Source: Thauera sp. GDN1
GTDB taxonomy: Bacteria; Pseudomonadota; Gammaproteobacteria; Burkholderiales; Rhodocyclaceae
Reading direction: 5' to 3'
Length of the DNA stretch: 64,000 bases
Assembly: GCF_029223545.1 (NCBI RefSeq)
Contig: NZ_CP097870.1
Location: 3,782,001 to 3,846,000 of the forward strand
The notes under the pieces are model-generated. The model was not told the DNA's origin. It saw only the letters and a list, made by a program, of their open reading frames with translations, and ran no database searches. The first letter of the stretch is position 1. The number at the start of each line of letters is the position of its first letter. The position numbers and the translations under genes were made by a program. Below, in pieces: positions 26,466 through 36,194 of this stretch.

Positions 26466-28378
26466 GCGCTGGCTTCTCCCTGTGCGCTGCGGGCGTCCGT
26501 CGCCGACGCCGCACCCCCGGTGGCGGCCCGGAAGCGGACGCAGACCCGGGTTCCGCCGCGGTCCATGGGGGCGATCTCGATCTCCCCGCCCATGCTGTGC
26601 GCACGCTCGCGCATGATGGTCAGGCCGTGGTGGTTGTGCGCATCGGCCGGCGGACCGCCGATGCCGTCACCGTCGTCCTCGACGCTGAGGCAGACCGATC
26701 CGTCCGCCGCCCCGTGCAGTGCCACCCGCGCCGTGCGCGCCCCGGCGTGGCGCACCATGTTCGACAGCGCCTCGCGCACGATCTGCAGCACGTGCACCTC
26801 CTGGTTGGGGCTGAGCTGGCAGTGCCCCAGGTCGACGTCGAGCGCGATGTCGACGCCACCGCGGGTGCCGTACTCGCGCACCGCGTCCTGGATCAGCGTG
26901 GCGAGGTCGGCGGACAGCCCGAGGCGGAAGGACACCAGCAGCTCGCGCAACTGGCGGTAGGCGGCGTTGATGCCCTCGCGCAGGTCGGCGATGATGGGCG
27001 CGGCCTGGGCGTTGCAGGCCGGATCGGCCACCACCGGCTGCAGCAGGCTGACCTGGATCTTCATGTACGACAGCGCCTGCGCCAGCGAATCGTGCAGTTC
27101 GCGCGCGATCGCCGAGCGCTCCTCCTGCAGCGCCAGCAGGCGCTCCTGTTCGCTGCGCCGCGCCGCGCCGAGCGCCATGCCCATGTGGCGCGACAAGGCC
27201 TCGATGAGCTGGCGCTGCCAGTCCGCCAGGCGTACGCCGTCGGCCAGCGCCAGGCGCAGCATCCCGTAGTGGTGTTCGCGGTCGCGCAGCGGAAAGCGCA
27301 GCAGGCCCGGATTGTGCAGCGCCAGGCCGTCGCCGCCGGACGCGGCGCGGCAGGCGCCGCAGGCCTCGTCGCCGCGCGCCAGGCGGTCCGGACAGGGGCC
27401 GATCGACGACGCGATCACCGTCGCCGGCCCGCCCTGGGGCGGCTCGATGCACACGAAGCTGCCCTCCAGCCCGGCTACGCGGTCGATGTCGCGCAGCGTG
27501 GCCTCGTAGGCCTCGGCCGCGGTCGGGGTCTGATACAGGCGCGCGATAGCGTGGTACAGCAGCTCGAGCGAGCGGTTGCTGCGCTGCAGCTCCGCGGTCT
27601 TGTCGGCGACACGCTGCTCGAGCGTGCGGTAGTGCTCCTCGAGCTTGTCGGTCATCAGGTTGAACGCTCGCCCGACCCGGCCCAGCTCGTCCTCGCCGCT
27701 GTAGCTCACGCGCACGCCGAAATCGCCGTCGGCGATGCGCCGCGCCGCATCGAGCAGGCCGCGCAACGGCCGCAGCAGCGCGCGATGAAGCATGAACAGC
27801 GCGATCAGGACCACCAGGATGGTCACACCGATGGCGACGCCGAGGATGAAGCGCAGGTCCTGGATGCGGGTCTCGGTGTCGTGCTCGAGCACGGCCACCA
27901 GGGTGTTGAGCTGCTCGACGAAGGCATCCACCTCGGTCAGCAGCAGCTCCACCTGCTCCGCCGGCGGCGGTGGCGAGCGGCTGCCGAGCGCCTCGATGCG
28001 CGGCTTCAGGCTCATGTGCCAGGAGGCGTGCACGCCGCGGTAGGTGGCGGCGAACAGGTCGCCGGGCGCGCGCTCGATGAAGCGCAGCAGCGCCGGATGC
28101 TCGAGCTGGCGCTCGAAGTCGACCACCGCATCCGCGACCCGCGCGGTCTGGAAGCGACCGTTGAGGGAGTCGACGGCGATCAGGTTGGCCACCCGGTGGG
28201 TGTAGCGGCGCAGGCTGCCGGCGATGTTGATCGCGCTCGCACTGCCGCGCGTGCTCTCGACGACCACCACCGAAGCGCTCATGCCCGCCAGGCTGATCAG
28301 CGTGAGCGCGAGCATCGCCACCGATACCAAGAGCATGATCGAGCGCCGGACCAGCAGGCGCGGAATCGCGAATTGCAT
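26462..28378 (-). CDS. narX: Nitrate/nitrite sensor histidine kinase NarX
   Basis: A 638-aa membrane sensor kinase. After the first helix the periplasmic part opens with a P-box-like segment rich in Ser/Ala and Arg (ESTRGSASAINIAGSLRRYTHR), the nitrate-binding region of NarX. A second helix precedes a HAMP domain (LLDAARRIADGDFGVRVSYS) and a GAF-like central module with several Cys residues. The HisKA_3 motif ARELHDSLAQALSY carries the phospho-accepting His, and the HATPase domain has DDGDGIGG. Two adjacent ATGs exist; the second, 28378, has AGGAGG six bases upstream. Confidence 0.92.
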   Translation of the reverse strand: MQFAIPRLLVRRSIMLLVSVAMLALTLISLAGMSASVVVVESTRGSASAINIAGSLRRYTHRVANLIAVDSLNGRFQTARVADAVVDFERQLEHPALLRFIERAPGDLFAATYRGVHASWHMSLKPRIEALGSRSPPPPAEQVELLLTEVDAFVEQLNTLVAVLEHDTETRIQDLRFILGVAIGVTILVVLIALFMLHRALLRPLRGLLDAARRIADGDFGVRVSYSGEDELGRVGRAFNLMTDKLEEHYRTLEQRVADKTAELQRSNRSLELLYHAIARLYQTPTAAEAYEATLRDIDRVAGLEGSFVCIEPPQGGPATVIASSIGPCPDRLARGDEACGACRAASGGDGLALHNPGLLRFPLRDREHHYGMLRLALADGVRLADWQRQLIEALSRHMGMALGAARRSEQERLLALQEERSAIARELHDSLAQALSYMKIQVSLLQPVVADPACNAQAAPIIADLREGINAAYRQLRELLVSFRLGLSADLATLIQDAVREYGTRGGVDIALDVDLGHCQLSPNQEVHVLQIVREALSNMVRHAGARTARVALHGAADGSVCLSVEDDGDGIGGPPADAHNHHGLTIMRERAHSMGGEIEIAPMDRGGTRVCVRFRAATGGAASATDARSAQGEASA

Positions 28379-28508
28379 CATCGGCCTCCTTGCGGGCCTT
28401 CACCCCGCCGGCAACGTGGACGTATCCCTTCCACGCCGTTTCCTCCATCGAGACACCGCAATGCTTTCATTTTCTCTTCATTATCAATGTCTTGAAAAAG
28501 TTCCCAAC

Positions 28509-28524
28509 TACCTCTTTCGAGGTA
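28509..28524. promoter_or_regulatory. NarL-type 7-2-7 site between narX and the Fnr-type gene
   Basis: TACCTCT-TT-CGAGGTA. The left heptamer matches TACYYMT fully and the right arm matches its inverse at six of seven positions, with the characteristic two-base spacer. It stands 130 bases upstream of narX and 110 bases upstream of the divergent regulator gene, so it could control either or both. Confidence 0.6.
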
Positions 28525-28634
28525 TGCGCACCTACTCCGCCGCGCCCTCCGCCAGGGCGGTGCAGCATGCACGCAGCACTCGAGCGGCTAGTCTACAGCC
28601 CGATCGCCATAGTTGGCGTCAGCAGGAGAGTCGC

Positions 28635-29333
28635 ATGAGCAGCCACAAGCCCCCCGCCGTCGATACCCAGGACTTTCTGGCCCGCTTCGCGCCGTTCAAC
28701 ATGCTCGACGACAGGGAGCGCGCCCGCATCCAGGCCGGCGCCCGCCCGATCCACGCCGCGCGCGGGGAACTGCTGCTGCAGCAGGACGACTGTCCGCGCG
28801 GGGTCTATCTGGTGCTGTCCGGGCGGGTGAAATGCTTCGTGCTGTCGCCCTCGGGCGGCGAGAAGATCGTGAATCTGGGCGAACCGGGCGGCTTCTTCGG
28901 CGAGGACGCGGCCCTGCTCAACCGTCCCCACATCGTCAATGCGCAGGCGATGTGCGCCAGCGAGCTGCTGCTGGTGCCGACCGTCATCCTGCGCGAGACC
29001 ATGGTGAGCTCGCCGGCGTTTTCGGTGTCGATGGCGATGCGCCTGGCGATGGCCAACTACGACCTGCTGGCGACGATGCAGATGCAGCTGCAGATGAGCG
29101 GCACGCAGCGCGTGGCACATTACCTCACCCGCCTGGCCCCGGACGATGCCGAGCGCTGCGAGATCCGCCTCGACATCGACAAGCAGACCATCGCCGCCCA
29201 GCTCAACCTCACCCCCGAGACCCTGTCGCGCATCCTGTCGCAGCTCACCCGCGAGGGCATGATCCAGCCCCGCGGCCGGCGCGGCATCGTGCTCAGCAAG
29301 CTGTCCGAGCTGCGCAGCTGCGCAGCGCACTGA
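28635..29333 (+). CDS. Crp/Fnr family regulator (DNR/NarR-like, no iron-sulfur cysteines)
   Basis: A 232-aa regulator with an N-terminal cyclic-nucleotide-like beta-barrel (GVYLVLSGRVKCFVLSPSGG through GGFFGEDAALLN), a long dimer helix rich in Met/Gln, and a C-terminal HTH with the FNR-type recognition pattern TPETLSRILSQL (E and SR contact TTGAT half-sites). It lacks the N-terminal Cys cluster of FNR, so DNR/Nnr-type haem/NO sensing is more likely; this is inferred. ATG 28635 has AGGAG upstream; in-frame codons before it are non-coding. It is divergent from narX, and the nap promoter carries a matching box. Confidence 0.88.
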   Translation: MSSHKPPAVDTQDFLARFAPFNMLDDRERARIQAGARPIHAARGELLLQQDDCPRGVYLVLSGRVKCFVLSPSGGEKIVNLGEPGGFFGEDAALLNRPHIVNAQAMCASELLLVPTVILRETMVSSPAFSVSMAMRLAMANYDLLATMQMQLQMSGTQRVAHYLTRLAPDDAERCEIRLDIDKQTIAAQLNLTPETLSRILSQLTREGMIQPRGRRGIVLSKLSELRSCAAH

Positions 29334-29373
29334 ACAACGGCGCACGCGCGCATCCATCTGCGCGCGGCAGGTT

Positions 29374-30810
29374 TCAGGCCTCGCCCCCAGCCAGGGGCAG
29401 GATGTGCTGCAGGTGCGCCGGAACGGCGAGCCAGCGGCTGAAGATGCGCCAGATGTCGGCGTCGAAGGCACGCACCGCGGTCGTCGCCAGCTCCCGCGCC
29501 ACACCCGCGTCGGCCACACTCCCCAGGTAGCACCAGCGGTCGAAGACGTGGACGCGGGTGAAAGGACTCGCCGGATGATGCTCGGCGACGCCCACCGCGC
29601 CCGGCCACGGCCAGGGCTTCGTCCCCACGCCGGCAAGCGCCGCGGCCAGACGCGCATCGTGCTCGGCCGCCGACTCGCGGCCGGCGCACACGCCGGCGCA
29701 GCGCCGGGCGGCATGGGCCGAGCACGCCCCGCTGCCGCCCTCCAGGCCGAGGCGGCGCGGACACAGGCGATACAGCATGGCCAGCTCGCGCAGCAGGTTG
29801 TCGGCCTCGCGGCGGTTGCGGAACACGCCGTACAGGCCCGCCCAGCCGGCCGGATCGGTGCCCGCGATCGGCACCGCCTCGTGCATCGGCGCCCGCCGCC
29901 GGTTGGCCAGCAGGCGCAGCGCGAAGGCGCCGTCGGCGGGCTCCTGCGGGCGGTTGAAGGGCGGGCGCAGGTCGCGCAGCAGCACGAGTTCCTGCAGCGA
30001 GGTGTCGAGCTCGCCCGCGGTCTCGATCCACTCCACGCGCTTGACCTTCGCCACCAGCTCGGCATCGCGCCCCTTGCGCACGTTGGGCGCGAAATGTTCG
30101 CGCACCCGCGCGCGCAGGCTCTGCGCACGGCCGACGAACAGCGGCTGCTCGCGCCGCCCGTCGACAGGCGGCTCCTCGGCGGCGTGGAAGAGATAGAGGC
30201 CGGGCACGTCGGGCACCGCCTCGAGCATGCCCTCGGGCAGGCCGGGCGGCAGCGCCGGCGCCTTCATCGCGCGCTCGGCGGCGCGCGCCAGGACCTCGGG
30301 GGCGAACGCCGCCTCCACCTGGCGCACGAACTGCCAGAGGACGTCGACGTCGCCCATCGCACGATGGCGTGCCTCGCAGACCAGGCCGTGGCGCTCGATC
30401 AGCGCATCGAGGCCGTGACGGTGATGCTCGGGGAACAACGCACGCGACAGCTTGACGGTGCACAGCACCGGCGCATCGAACTCGCGGCCGATGCGGGTGA
30501 AGGCGTTCTTGATGAACCCGAAGTCGAAGCGCGCGCTGTGGGCGACGAACACGCAGCCTTCGAGCAGCGCGGCGACGGTGTCGGCGAGCGCCTCGAAGGC
30601 CGGCGCGTCGGCGACCATGGCGTCGGAGATGCCGGTGACCTGCTCGATCAGCGGCGGAATGGGCTGGCCGGGCGCGACCAGGCTCTCCCAGCGCGCGACC
30701 ACCTCGCCGTCCTCGATGCGCAGGATGGCGATCTCGGTGATGCGGTCGCGCACCGGATGCGCCCCGGTGCTCTCGACATCGATGATGGCCAGTCGGCGCG
30801 GCAGGCTCAT
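29374..30810 (-). CDS. Fusion of DnaQ-type 3'-5' exonuclease and UvrC/Cho-type GIY-YIG endonuclease
   Basis: A 478-aa cytoplasmic nuclease. Residues 1-170 are a DEDDh exonuclease: DVESTG (Exo I), HSARFDFGFIKNAF (Exo II) and HRAMGDVDVLW (Exo III). From about residue 200 a GIY-YIG domain follows (VPGLYLFHAAEE then LFVGRAQSLRARVREHF). A Cys-rich patch (CPRRLGLEGGSGACSAHAARRC) resembles the UvrC/Cho cluster. Such fusions occur in many bacteria and are presumed to act in DNA repair. The gene is convergent with the Fnr-type gene; 40 bases separate the stops. Confidence 0.9.
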   Translation of the reverse strand: MSLPRRLAIIDVESTGAHPVRDRITEIAILRIEDGEVVARWESLVAPGQPIPPLIEQVTGISDAMVADAPAFEALADTVAALLEGCVFVAHSARFDFGFIKNAFTRIGREFDAPVLCTVKLSRALFPEHHRHGLDALIERHGLVCEARHRAMGDVDVLWQFVRQVEAAFAPEVLARAAERAMKAPALPPGLPEGMLEAVPDVPGLYLFHAAEEPPVDGRREQPLFVGRAQSLRARVREHFAPNVRKGRDAELVAKVKRVEWIETAGELDTSLQELVLLRDLRPPFNRPQEPADGAFALRLLANRRRAPMHEAVPIAGTDPAGWAGLYGVFRNRREADNLLRELAMLYRLCPRRLGLEGGSGACSAHAARRCAGVCAGRESAAEHDARLAAALAGVGTKPWPWPGAVGVAEHHPASPFTRVHVFDRWCYLGSVADAGVARELATTAVRAFDADIWRIFSRWLAVPAHLQHILPLAGGEA

Positions 30811-30919
30811 GCCGGCCCGCCGCGCAGGATGGGGACCGCGCTCACGAATGGCCGCCGGCGCACGCGGCGCACTGGCGTGCGGGCAGGCGCTGCCGGCTCA
30901 GCGCGAAATGCGCGCAGGC

Positions 30920-31108
30920 TCAGCGGTTCGCGTCGTAGTAATAGGGCTTGACCGGCACGCGCGCGGTGGCGAGACGCTCCTGCTCGTCGACGCGCTGCGG
31001 CTTGTCCCACCACAGGGCGCGGCCCTTCTTCTGCTCGTCGCGCTGCTCCGGATGCTTCTCCATCCACTCGCGCATGAACTTCGTGTGATCGGATTCGTAC
31101 ATCGCCAT
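30920..31108 (-). CDS. DUF3460 family small protein
   Basis: A 62-aa hydrophilic protein. The pattern YESDHTKFMREWMEKHPE, then KKGRALWWDKPQ and a C-terminal VPVKPYYYD is the DUF3460 signature, known mainly from betaproteobacteria. Function unknown. AGGGG lies before the ATG. It is 75 bases downstream of spoT on the same strand and may be at the tail of that operon. Confidence 0.85.
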   Translation of the reverse strand: MAMYESDHTKFMREWMEKHPEQRDEQKKGRALWWDKPQRVDEQERLATARVPVKPYYYDANR

Positions 31109-31183
31109 GTCGGGCCCCTGTTGATGTGATTGCGGCGCGCATTGCGCTGCGGTCGGCCCGCATTCTACCAGCGCCGGCGCCGC

Positions 31184-33391
31184 TCAGCCCACGCGTCCGT
31201 CGGCCTTCACCCGGCCGATGCGGACGACTTCCTGCACCCGGCGCACCGCGCGCATGACCCGCGCCAGATGCATGCGGTCATGCACCTGCAGGGTGAAGCT
31301 GAGCGCGGTGTAGTCGCCCTGCTCGCTTTCCATACTGACGCTCTGGATGTTGCAGTCTTCCTCGGCGATCGCGCTCGCCACCCGCGCCAGCACCCCGCGC
31401 AAGTTGCGGCTGAGCACGCGGATGCCGACGTCGAACATGCGCTCGTCGACCACGTGCTCCCATTCCACGTCCACCCAGCGCCCACGGTCGCCGCGCAGCT
31501 TGGCCACGTTGGGACAGTCGTGGGTATGCACCTCCAGCCCCTGGCCCTTGCGCAGCGTGCCGATGATCGGGTCGCCGGGGATCGGGTGGCAGCAACGCGC
31601 GAGCTGCACCGCCACGCCTTCCGAGCCGCGGATGGTGATCGCGCCCGCGGGCTTGGGCTTGACCACGTCGGGGCGGCCGGACTCCAGGTCCTGGGCCTCG
31701 GCCACGCGGCGGGCGACGATCACCGGCAGGCGCTTGCCCAGCCCGATGTCGGCGAACACGTCCTTCTTGTTGCGCACCCCGCGGTCGCGCAGGAAGCGGT
31801 CCCAGGCGAAGGTGGAGATCTGCCCCAGGGTGAGCCCGTGCGGGCGCAGGGCCTGGTTGAGCAGGCGCTCGCCGAGCGCGACCGATTCGTCCTGCTGCGC
31901 GTTCTTGAGGAAATGGCGGATCTGCGAGCGCGCCTTGCCGGTGCGCGCGTAGGACAGCCAGGCCGGATTGGGGTTGGCGTGCGCGGCGGTGATGATCTCC
32001 ACCTGGTCGCCGTTGCGCAGTTCGCTGCGCAGCGGCATCAGGTCGCCGTTGATGCGGCAGGCCACGCAGCGGTTGCCGACGTCGGTGTGCACCGCATAGG
32101 CGAAGTCCACCGGGGTCGAGCCCTTGGGCATGGAGAAGATCTTGCCCATCGGCGAGAACACATAGACCTCGCCGGGGAAGAGGTCGATCTTGACGTGCTC
32201 GAGGAACTCGGTGGCCTCGCCCGAGGTGGATTGCAGCTCGAGCAGCGACTGCAGCCAGGAGTGCGTCTTCTGCTGCAGCTCGGTCAGCGTCTTCTCGTCT
32301 TCCTTGTACAGCCAGTGCGAGGCCACCCCGGTCTCGGCGATGTGGTGCATCTCGCGGGTGCGGATCTGCACCTCGACCGGCATGCCGAAGGGCCCGATCA
32401 GCGTGGTGTGCAGGCTCTGGTAGCCGTTGGCCTTGGGGATCGCCAGGTAGTCCTTGAACTTGCCCGGCACCGGCTTGTACATCGAGTGCAGCGCGCCGAG
32501 CGCGAGGTAGCAGCTCGGCACGTCCTTGACGATGACGCGAAAGCCGTAGATGTCGAGCACCTGCGAGAAGGACAGGCGCTTCTCGACCATCTTGCGGTAG
32601 ATGCCGTAGAGGTGCTTCTCGCGGCCCTGCACCTCGGCGGCGATGCCCCACTGCGGCAGGCGCTCCTCGATGCTGGCGAGGATCTTGCCGACCACCTCGC
32701 GGCGGTTGCCGCGCGCCGAGCGGATCGCCTTCGACAACACCTCGAAGCGCAGCGGGTACTTGTTGCGGAAGGACAGCTCCTGCAGCTCGCGGAACAGGTC
32801 GTTGAGGCCGAGGCGGTTGGCGATCGGGGCGTAGATCTCCAGCGTCTCGTTGGCGATGCGGCGGCGCTTGGCCGGACGCATGTGGTCCAGCGTGCGCATG
32901 TTGTGCAGGCGGTCGGCGAGCTTGATCAGGATGACGCGCAGGTCGCTCGCCATCGCCAGCAGCATCTTGCGGAAGTTCTCCGCCTGCGCCTCTTCCTGCG
33001 AGCGGAACTCGATCTTGTCGAGCCTGGACAGGCCATCGACCAGCTCGGCCGATACCCTGCCGAAGCGCTCGGCGATCTCCGCCTTGGAGATGTGGGTGTC
33101 CTCCATCACGTCGTGGAGGAGCGCGGCGATCAGCGCCTGGGGGTCGAGATGCCAGTCGGCGACCAGCGAGCACACCGCCACCGGATGGCTGACGTAGGGC
33201 TCGCCACTGACGCGGAACTGCCCGGCGTGGGCATCGGCGGAGAAATGGTAGGCCGCCTCGACGCGGCCCACGTCCTCGGGCTTGAGGTAGGTCTGGAGCT
33301 TGGCCTTGAGCTGCTGGAAGTCGAGCGACAGCACGCTCGACACCGGCGGGCGGAAAGGCTGGGGGGCTGGGCCCGCTTCTGCGGTGTTCAT
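31184..33391 (-). CDS. spoT: Bifunctional (p)ppGpp synthetase/hydrolase SpoT
   Basis: A 735-aa Rel/Spo protein. An N-terminal HD hydrolase domain (SHPVAVCSLVADWH and ALLHDVMEDT) is intact, followed by a RelA-type synthetase domain (YGIYRKMVEKR, NGYQSLHTTLIGPFG), a TGS domain (VDFAYAVHTDVGNRC), a zinc-finger/helical region (ARCCHPIPGDPIIG) and a C-terminal ACT domain. The intact HD motif together with the rpoZ neighbour supports SpoT rather than RelA. It follows rpoZ by 17 bases in a gmk-rpoZ-spoT operon. Confidence 0.95.
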   Translation of the reverse strand: MNTAEAGPAPQPFRPPVSSVLSLDFQQLKAKLQTYLKPEDVGRVEAAYHFSADAHAGQFRVSGEPYVSHPVAVCSLVADWHLDPQALIAALLHDVMEDTHISKAEIAERFGRVSAELVDGLSRLDKIEFRSQEEAQAENFRKMLLAMASDLRVILIKLADRLHNMRTLDHMRPAKRRRIANETLEIYAPIANRLGLNDLFRELQELSFRNKYPLRFEVLSKAIRSARGNRREVVGKILASIEERLPQWGIAAEVQGREKHLYGIYRKMVEKRLSFSQVLDIYGFRVIVKDVPSCYLALGALHSMYKPVPGKFKDYLAIPKANGYQSLHTTLIGPFGMPVEVQIRTREMHHIAETGVASHWLYKEDEKTLTELQQKTHSWLQSLLELQSTSGEATEFLEHVKIDLFPGEVYVFSPMGKIFSMPKGSTPVDFAYAVHTDVGNRCVACRINGDLMPLRSELRNGDQVEIITAAHANPNPAWLSYARTGKARSQIRHFLKNAQQDESVALGERLLNQALRPHGLTLGQISTFAWDRFLRDRGVRNKKDVFADIGLGKRLPVIVARRVAEAQDLESGRPDVVKPKPAGAITIRGSEGVAVQLARCCHPIPGDPIIGTLRKGQGLEVHTHDCPNVAKLRGDRGRWVDVEWEHVVDERMFDVGIRVLSRNLRGVLARVASAIAEEDCNIQSVSMESEQGDYTALSFTLQVHDRMHLARVMRAVRRVQEVVRIGRVKADGRVG

Positions 33392-33408
33392 GCAACCCCC
33401 GGGCGGGA

Positions 33409-33624
33409 TCAGGCCTGGCCGCGGTTCAGCATCTCGAGACCGACCTTGCCCGCCTCGATCTCGCGCAGCGCGATCACGGTGGGCTTGTCCCGGTCCAGCG
33501 GGTCGACGTCGATCTGTGCGGTGCCGCCGGCAGTGAGCTGGCGCGCGCGATAGGTGGCGGCCAGGGTGAGCTGGAAGCGGTTCGGAATCCTTTTCAGGCA
33601 GTCTTCGACGGTGATGCGGGCCAT
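33409..33624 (-). CDS. rpoZ: RNA polymerase omega subunit RpoZ
   Basis: A 71-aa omega subunit that helps assemble RNA polymerase and is part of one ppGpp site. It begins [19 protein letters not shown] and contains [15 protein letters not shown], both diagnostic. The gene follows gmk by two bases and precedes spoT, a common proteobacterial order. Confidence 0.95.
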   Translation of the reverse strand: MARITVEDCLKRIPNRFQLTLAATYRARQLTAGGTAQIDVDPLDRDKPTVIALREIEAGKVGLEMLNRGQA

Positions 33625-33626
33625 GT

Positions 33627-34241
33627 TCAATCCTGTTCGAGAAAGGCGAAATATTCGGGATGCCGCTGGTGCTGGTTGGCGCAACGCAAACGCGCAGCCC
33701 GCACTACGGCGACCAGGTCGTCGAGCGCGGCATCGATTTCGTCGTTGATTATAACGTAGTCGAATTCGGCGACATGGCGCATTTCCCCGCGCGCGCCGAG
33801 CAGGCGGCGGCTGATGACCTCGTCGCTGTCGGTGTTGCGGCCGCGCAGGCGGGACTCGAGCGCCTCCATCGACGGCGGCAGGATGAACACGCCCACCGCA
33901 CCCGGGAAGTGCTTGCGCACCTGCTGCGCGCCCTGCCAGTCGATCTCGAGCAGGGTATCGCGGCCGGCCTCGATCTGCGCCTTGAGCCAGACCCTGGAGG
34001 TGGCGTAGTAGTTGCCGTGCACCTCCGCCCACTCCAGGAACTCGCCGCGATCGCGCAGGCTGCGGAAGGTGGCCACGTCGACGAAGTGGTACTCGCGCCC
34101 GTCCTGCTCGCCGGGGCGCGGGGCGCGGGTGGTGTAGGAGATCGACAGCTGCACGCGGGGATCGCGCTGCAGCAGGCCGCGCACCAGGGTGGTCTTGCCG
34201 GCGCCCGAAGGCGCGGTGACGATGAAGAGGGTTCCGGGCAT
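33627..34241 (-). CDS. gmk: Guanylate kinase Gmk
   Basis: A 204-aa nucleotide kinase converting GMP and ATP to GDP and ADP. The P-loop is [14 protein letters not shown]. The GMP-binding segment [21 protein letters not shown] and the lid region with [11 protein letters not shown] are standard. It leads the gmk-rpoZ-spoT unit, and the yicC stop lies 30 bases upstream. Confidence 0.95.
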   Translation of the reverse strand: MPGTLFIVTAPSGAGKTTLVRGLLQRDPRVQLSISYTTRAPRPGEQDGREYHFVDVATFRSLRDRGEFLEWAEVHGNYYATSRVWLKAQIEAGRDTLLEIDWQGAQQVRKHFPGAVGVFILPPSMEALESRLRGRNTDSDEVISRRLLGARGEMRHVAEFDYVIINDEIDAALDDLVAVVRAARLRCANQHQRHPEYFAFLEQD

Positions 34242-34271
34242 CGGCCTGCTTTCCTTTGGGTTCTTGGTTCT

Positions 34272-35138
34272 CTATTCGAGGTTCTGCACCTGCTCGCGCA
34301 TCTGCTCGATCAGCACCTTCATCTCCATGGCGATGCCGGTGATGTCGGTCGCGGGCGACTTGGAGGCGAGGGTGTTGGCCTCGCGGTTGAGTTCCTGCAT
34401 CAGGAAGTCGAGCCGCTTGCCGGCCGCGCCGCCGGCCTTGAGGATGCGCTCGACCTCGTCGAGGTGGGTGACGAGCCGGGTCAGCTCCTCGTCCACGTCG
34501 ATGCGCTGGGCGTAGAGCGCCACTTCCTGGCGGATGCGGTCCTCGTCCAGGCCGGCGACGGCGTCGCGCAGCTTGGCGGTCAGGCGCTCCTGGTATTCGA
34601 TCACCACCGCGGGCATGCGCGGCGTCGCGGTGGCGACCAGCTCGCGCATGCGCGCGACGCGCTCGCGGATCATGTCGGCAAGCTTCTCGCCCTCGCGGCG
34701 GCGGGTCTCGACCAGGTCGTCGAGCGCGGCGTTGGCGAGCTCGACGATCGCCGGCAGCATCTCGTCGAAGCCGAGGCTGTCGTCGGCGAGCATGCCGGGC
34801 CAGCGCAGCAGCTCATTGACCGACAGCGGCGCGGCGTCGGCGAAACGGGCGCGCAGCGTGGCCTGGGCATCGGCGAGCTGGTCGAGCAGCGCGGCGTTCA
34901 GCGCCATGTTGCGCGGCGCGGCGTGGCCGGCCTGCAGATTCAGGCGGCACTCGACCTTGCCGCGCCCGAGGCGGGCCGAGATGCGCTCGCGGATCGCCGG
35001 CTCGGCCGCGCGCAGGTCGTCCACGATGCGGAAACCGAGGTCGAGATAGCGCGAATTCACGCTGCGCAGCTCGAGGTGGAGGCTGACACTGCCCAGGTCT
35101 CGCGTCTGGACTGCGAAACCCGTCATGCTTTGAACCAT
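34272..35138 (-). CDS. yicC: YicC family endoribonuclease
   Basis: A 288-aa protein starting [16 protein letters not shown], the YicC N-terminal signature, with [15 protein letters not shown] shortly after and the C-terminal DUF1732 block ([19 protein letters not shown]). E. coli YicC is an RNase acting on small RNAs. ATG 35138 is chosen because GGAG lies eight bases upstream; the MTGF Met has no ribosome site. Divergent from the Ser/Thr kinase. Confidence 0.9.
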   Translation of the reverse strand: MVQSMTGFAVQTRDLGSVSLHLELRSVNSRYLDLGFRIVDDLRAAEPAIRERISARLGRGKVECRLNLQAGHAAPRNMALNAALLDQLADAQATLRARFADAAPLSVNELLRWPGMLADDSLGFDEMLPAIVELANAALDDLVETRRREGEKLADMIRERVARMRELVATATPRMPAVVIEYQERLTAKLRDAVAGLDEDRIRQEVALYAQRIDVDEELTRLVTHLDEVERILKAGGAAGKRLDFLMQELNREANTLASKSPATDITGIAMEMKVLIEQMREQVQNLE

Positions 35139-35232
35139 ATAGGCGCTCCGGGAACCCTGTCCCATCGATTAGACTGCAGGGTCCGATCAGGTCTGAAAAA
35201 CCGCGAAAGCAGCGATTCTAGCGCTCCCGAAG

Positions 35233-36183
35233 ATGCCGTCTCAAGCCAACTGCGCCCTGCCACAGGGCTTTCAGCTCGACCAGTACCGCATCGAGCGGCA
35301 GCTGTCGCTGGGCGGCTTCTCGATCGTCTACCTGGCCTACGACGCCCAGGACACCCCGGTCGCGATCAAGGAATACCTGCCCAACGCGCTCGCGCTGCGC
35401 CGCGAGGGCCAGACCGAGCCGCAGGTGCCGGAAGAGCATAGCCTCGCCTTCCGCTACGGCATGAAGTGCTTCTTCGAGGAAGGACGCGCGCTCGCCAAGC
35501 TGATGCACCCCAACGTGGTGCGCGTGCTCAACTTCTTCCGCGCCAACGGCACCGTGTACATGGTCATGCAGTTCGAGCGCGGGCGCACCCTGCACGAGCA
35601 CATCCGCAAGCACCAGGGCGGGCTCGGCGAGATGCCGATCCGCGCGGTGTTCGCGCGCCTGCTCAACGGCCTGCGCGAGGTGCATTCGCACCGGCTGCTG
35701 CACCTCGACATCAAGCCCTCGAACATCTACCTGCGCACCGACGGCACGCCGGTGCTGCTCGACTTCGGCGCCGCCCGCCACGCCAAGTCGCCCGAGGACC
35801 AGCCGGCACTGAAGCCGATGTACACCCCCGGCTACGCCGCGCCCGAGCAGTACGAGAAGCGCGAGCGGCTCGGTCCATGGACCGACATCTACAGCGTCGG
35901 CGCCAGCCTCCATGCGAGCGTGACCGGCCGCGCCCCGCCGCGGGCGGACGAGCGCCTGAAGGCCGACACGCTGCAGCCGCTGGCGCGCACCCACGCCGGG
36001 CGCTACGACGCCCAGCTGCTGGAACTGATCGACTGGTGCCTGCAGCTCGACCCGCTCGACCGGCCGCAGAGCGTGTATGCGCTGCAGAAGGCCCTGATCC
36101 ACCGCCATGCCGCGGCCGATCGGCCCGAGCACTGGTTCACCGACCTCGGCAGCCGCCTGAAGTCCTTCATCGGCCGCAGCTGA
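35233..36183 (+). CDS. Ser/Thr protein kinase (Hanks type)
   Basis: A 316-aa kinase without transmembrane helix. The glycine loop is LSLGGFSIVYLAYD, the ATP Lys is K46 in VAIKEYLP, the catalytic loop is HLDIKPSN (D159), the metal loop DFG begins at D177, and the APE motif is YAAPEQY. All key residues are present, so it should be active. The C-terminal tail beyond the kinase lobe is short. Twelve bases downstream begins a PP2C phosphatase, giving a kinase-phosphatase pair like those of type VI secretion or envelope signalling; no secretion genes are nearby. Confidence 0.9.
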   Translation: MPSQANCALPQGFQLDQYRIERQLSLGGFSIVYLAYDAQDTPVAIKEYLPNALALRREGQTEPQVPEEHSLAFRYGMKCFFEEGRALAKLMHPNVVRVLNFFRANGTVYMVMQFERGRTLHEHIRKHQGGLGEMPIRAVFARLLNGLREVHSHRLLHLDIKPSNIYLRTDGTPVLLDFGAARHAKSPEDQPALKPMYTPGYAAPEQYEKRERLGPWTDIYSVGASLHASVTGRAPPRADERLKADTLQPLARTHAGRYDAQLLELIDWCLQLDPLDRPQSVYALQKALIHRHAAADRPEHWFTDLGSRLKSFIGRS

Positions 36184-36194
36184 AAAGGCACGCC

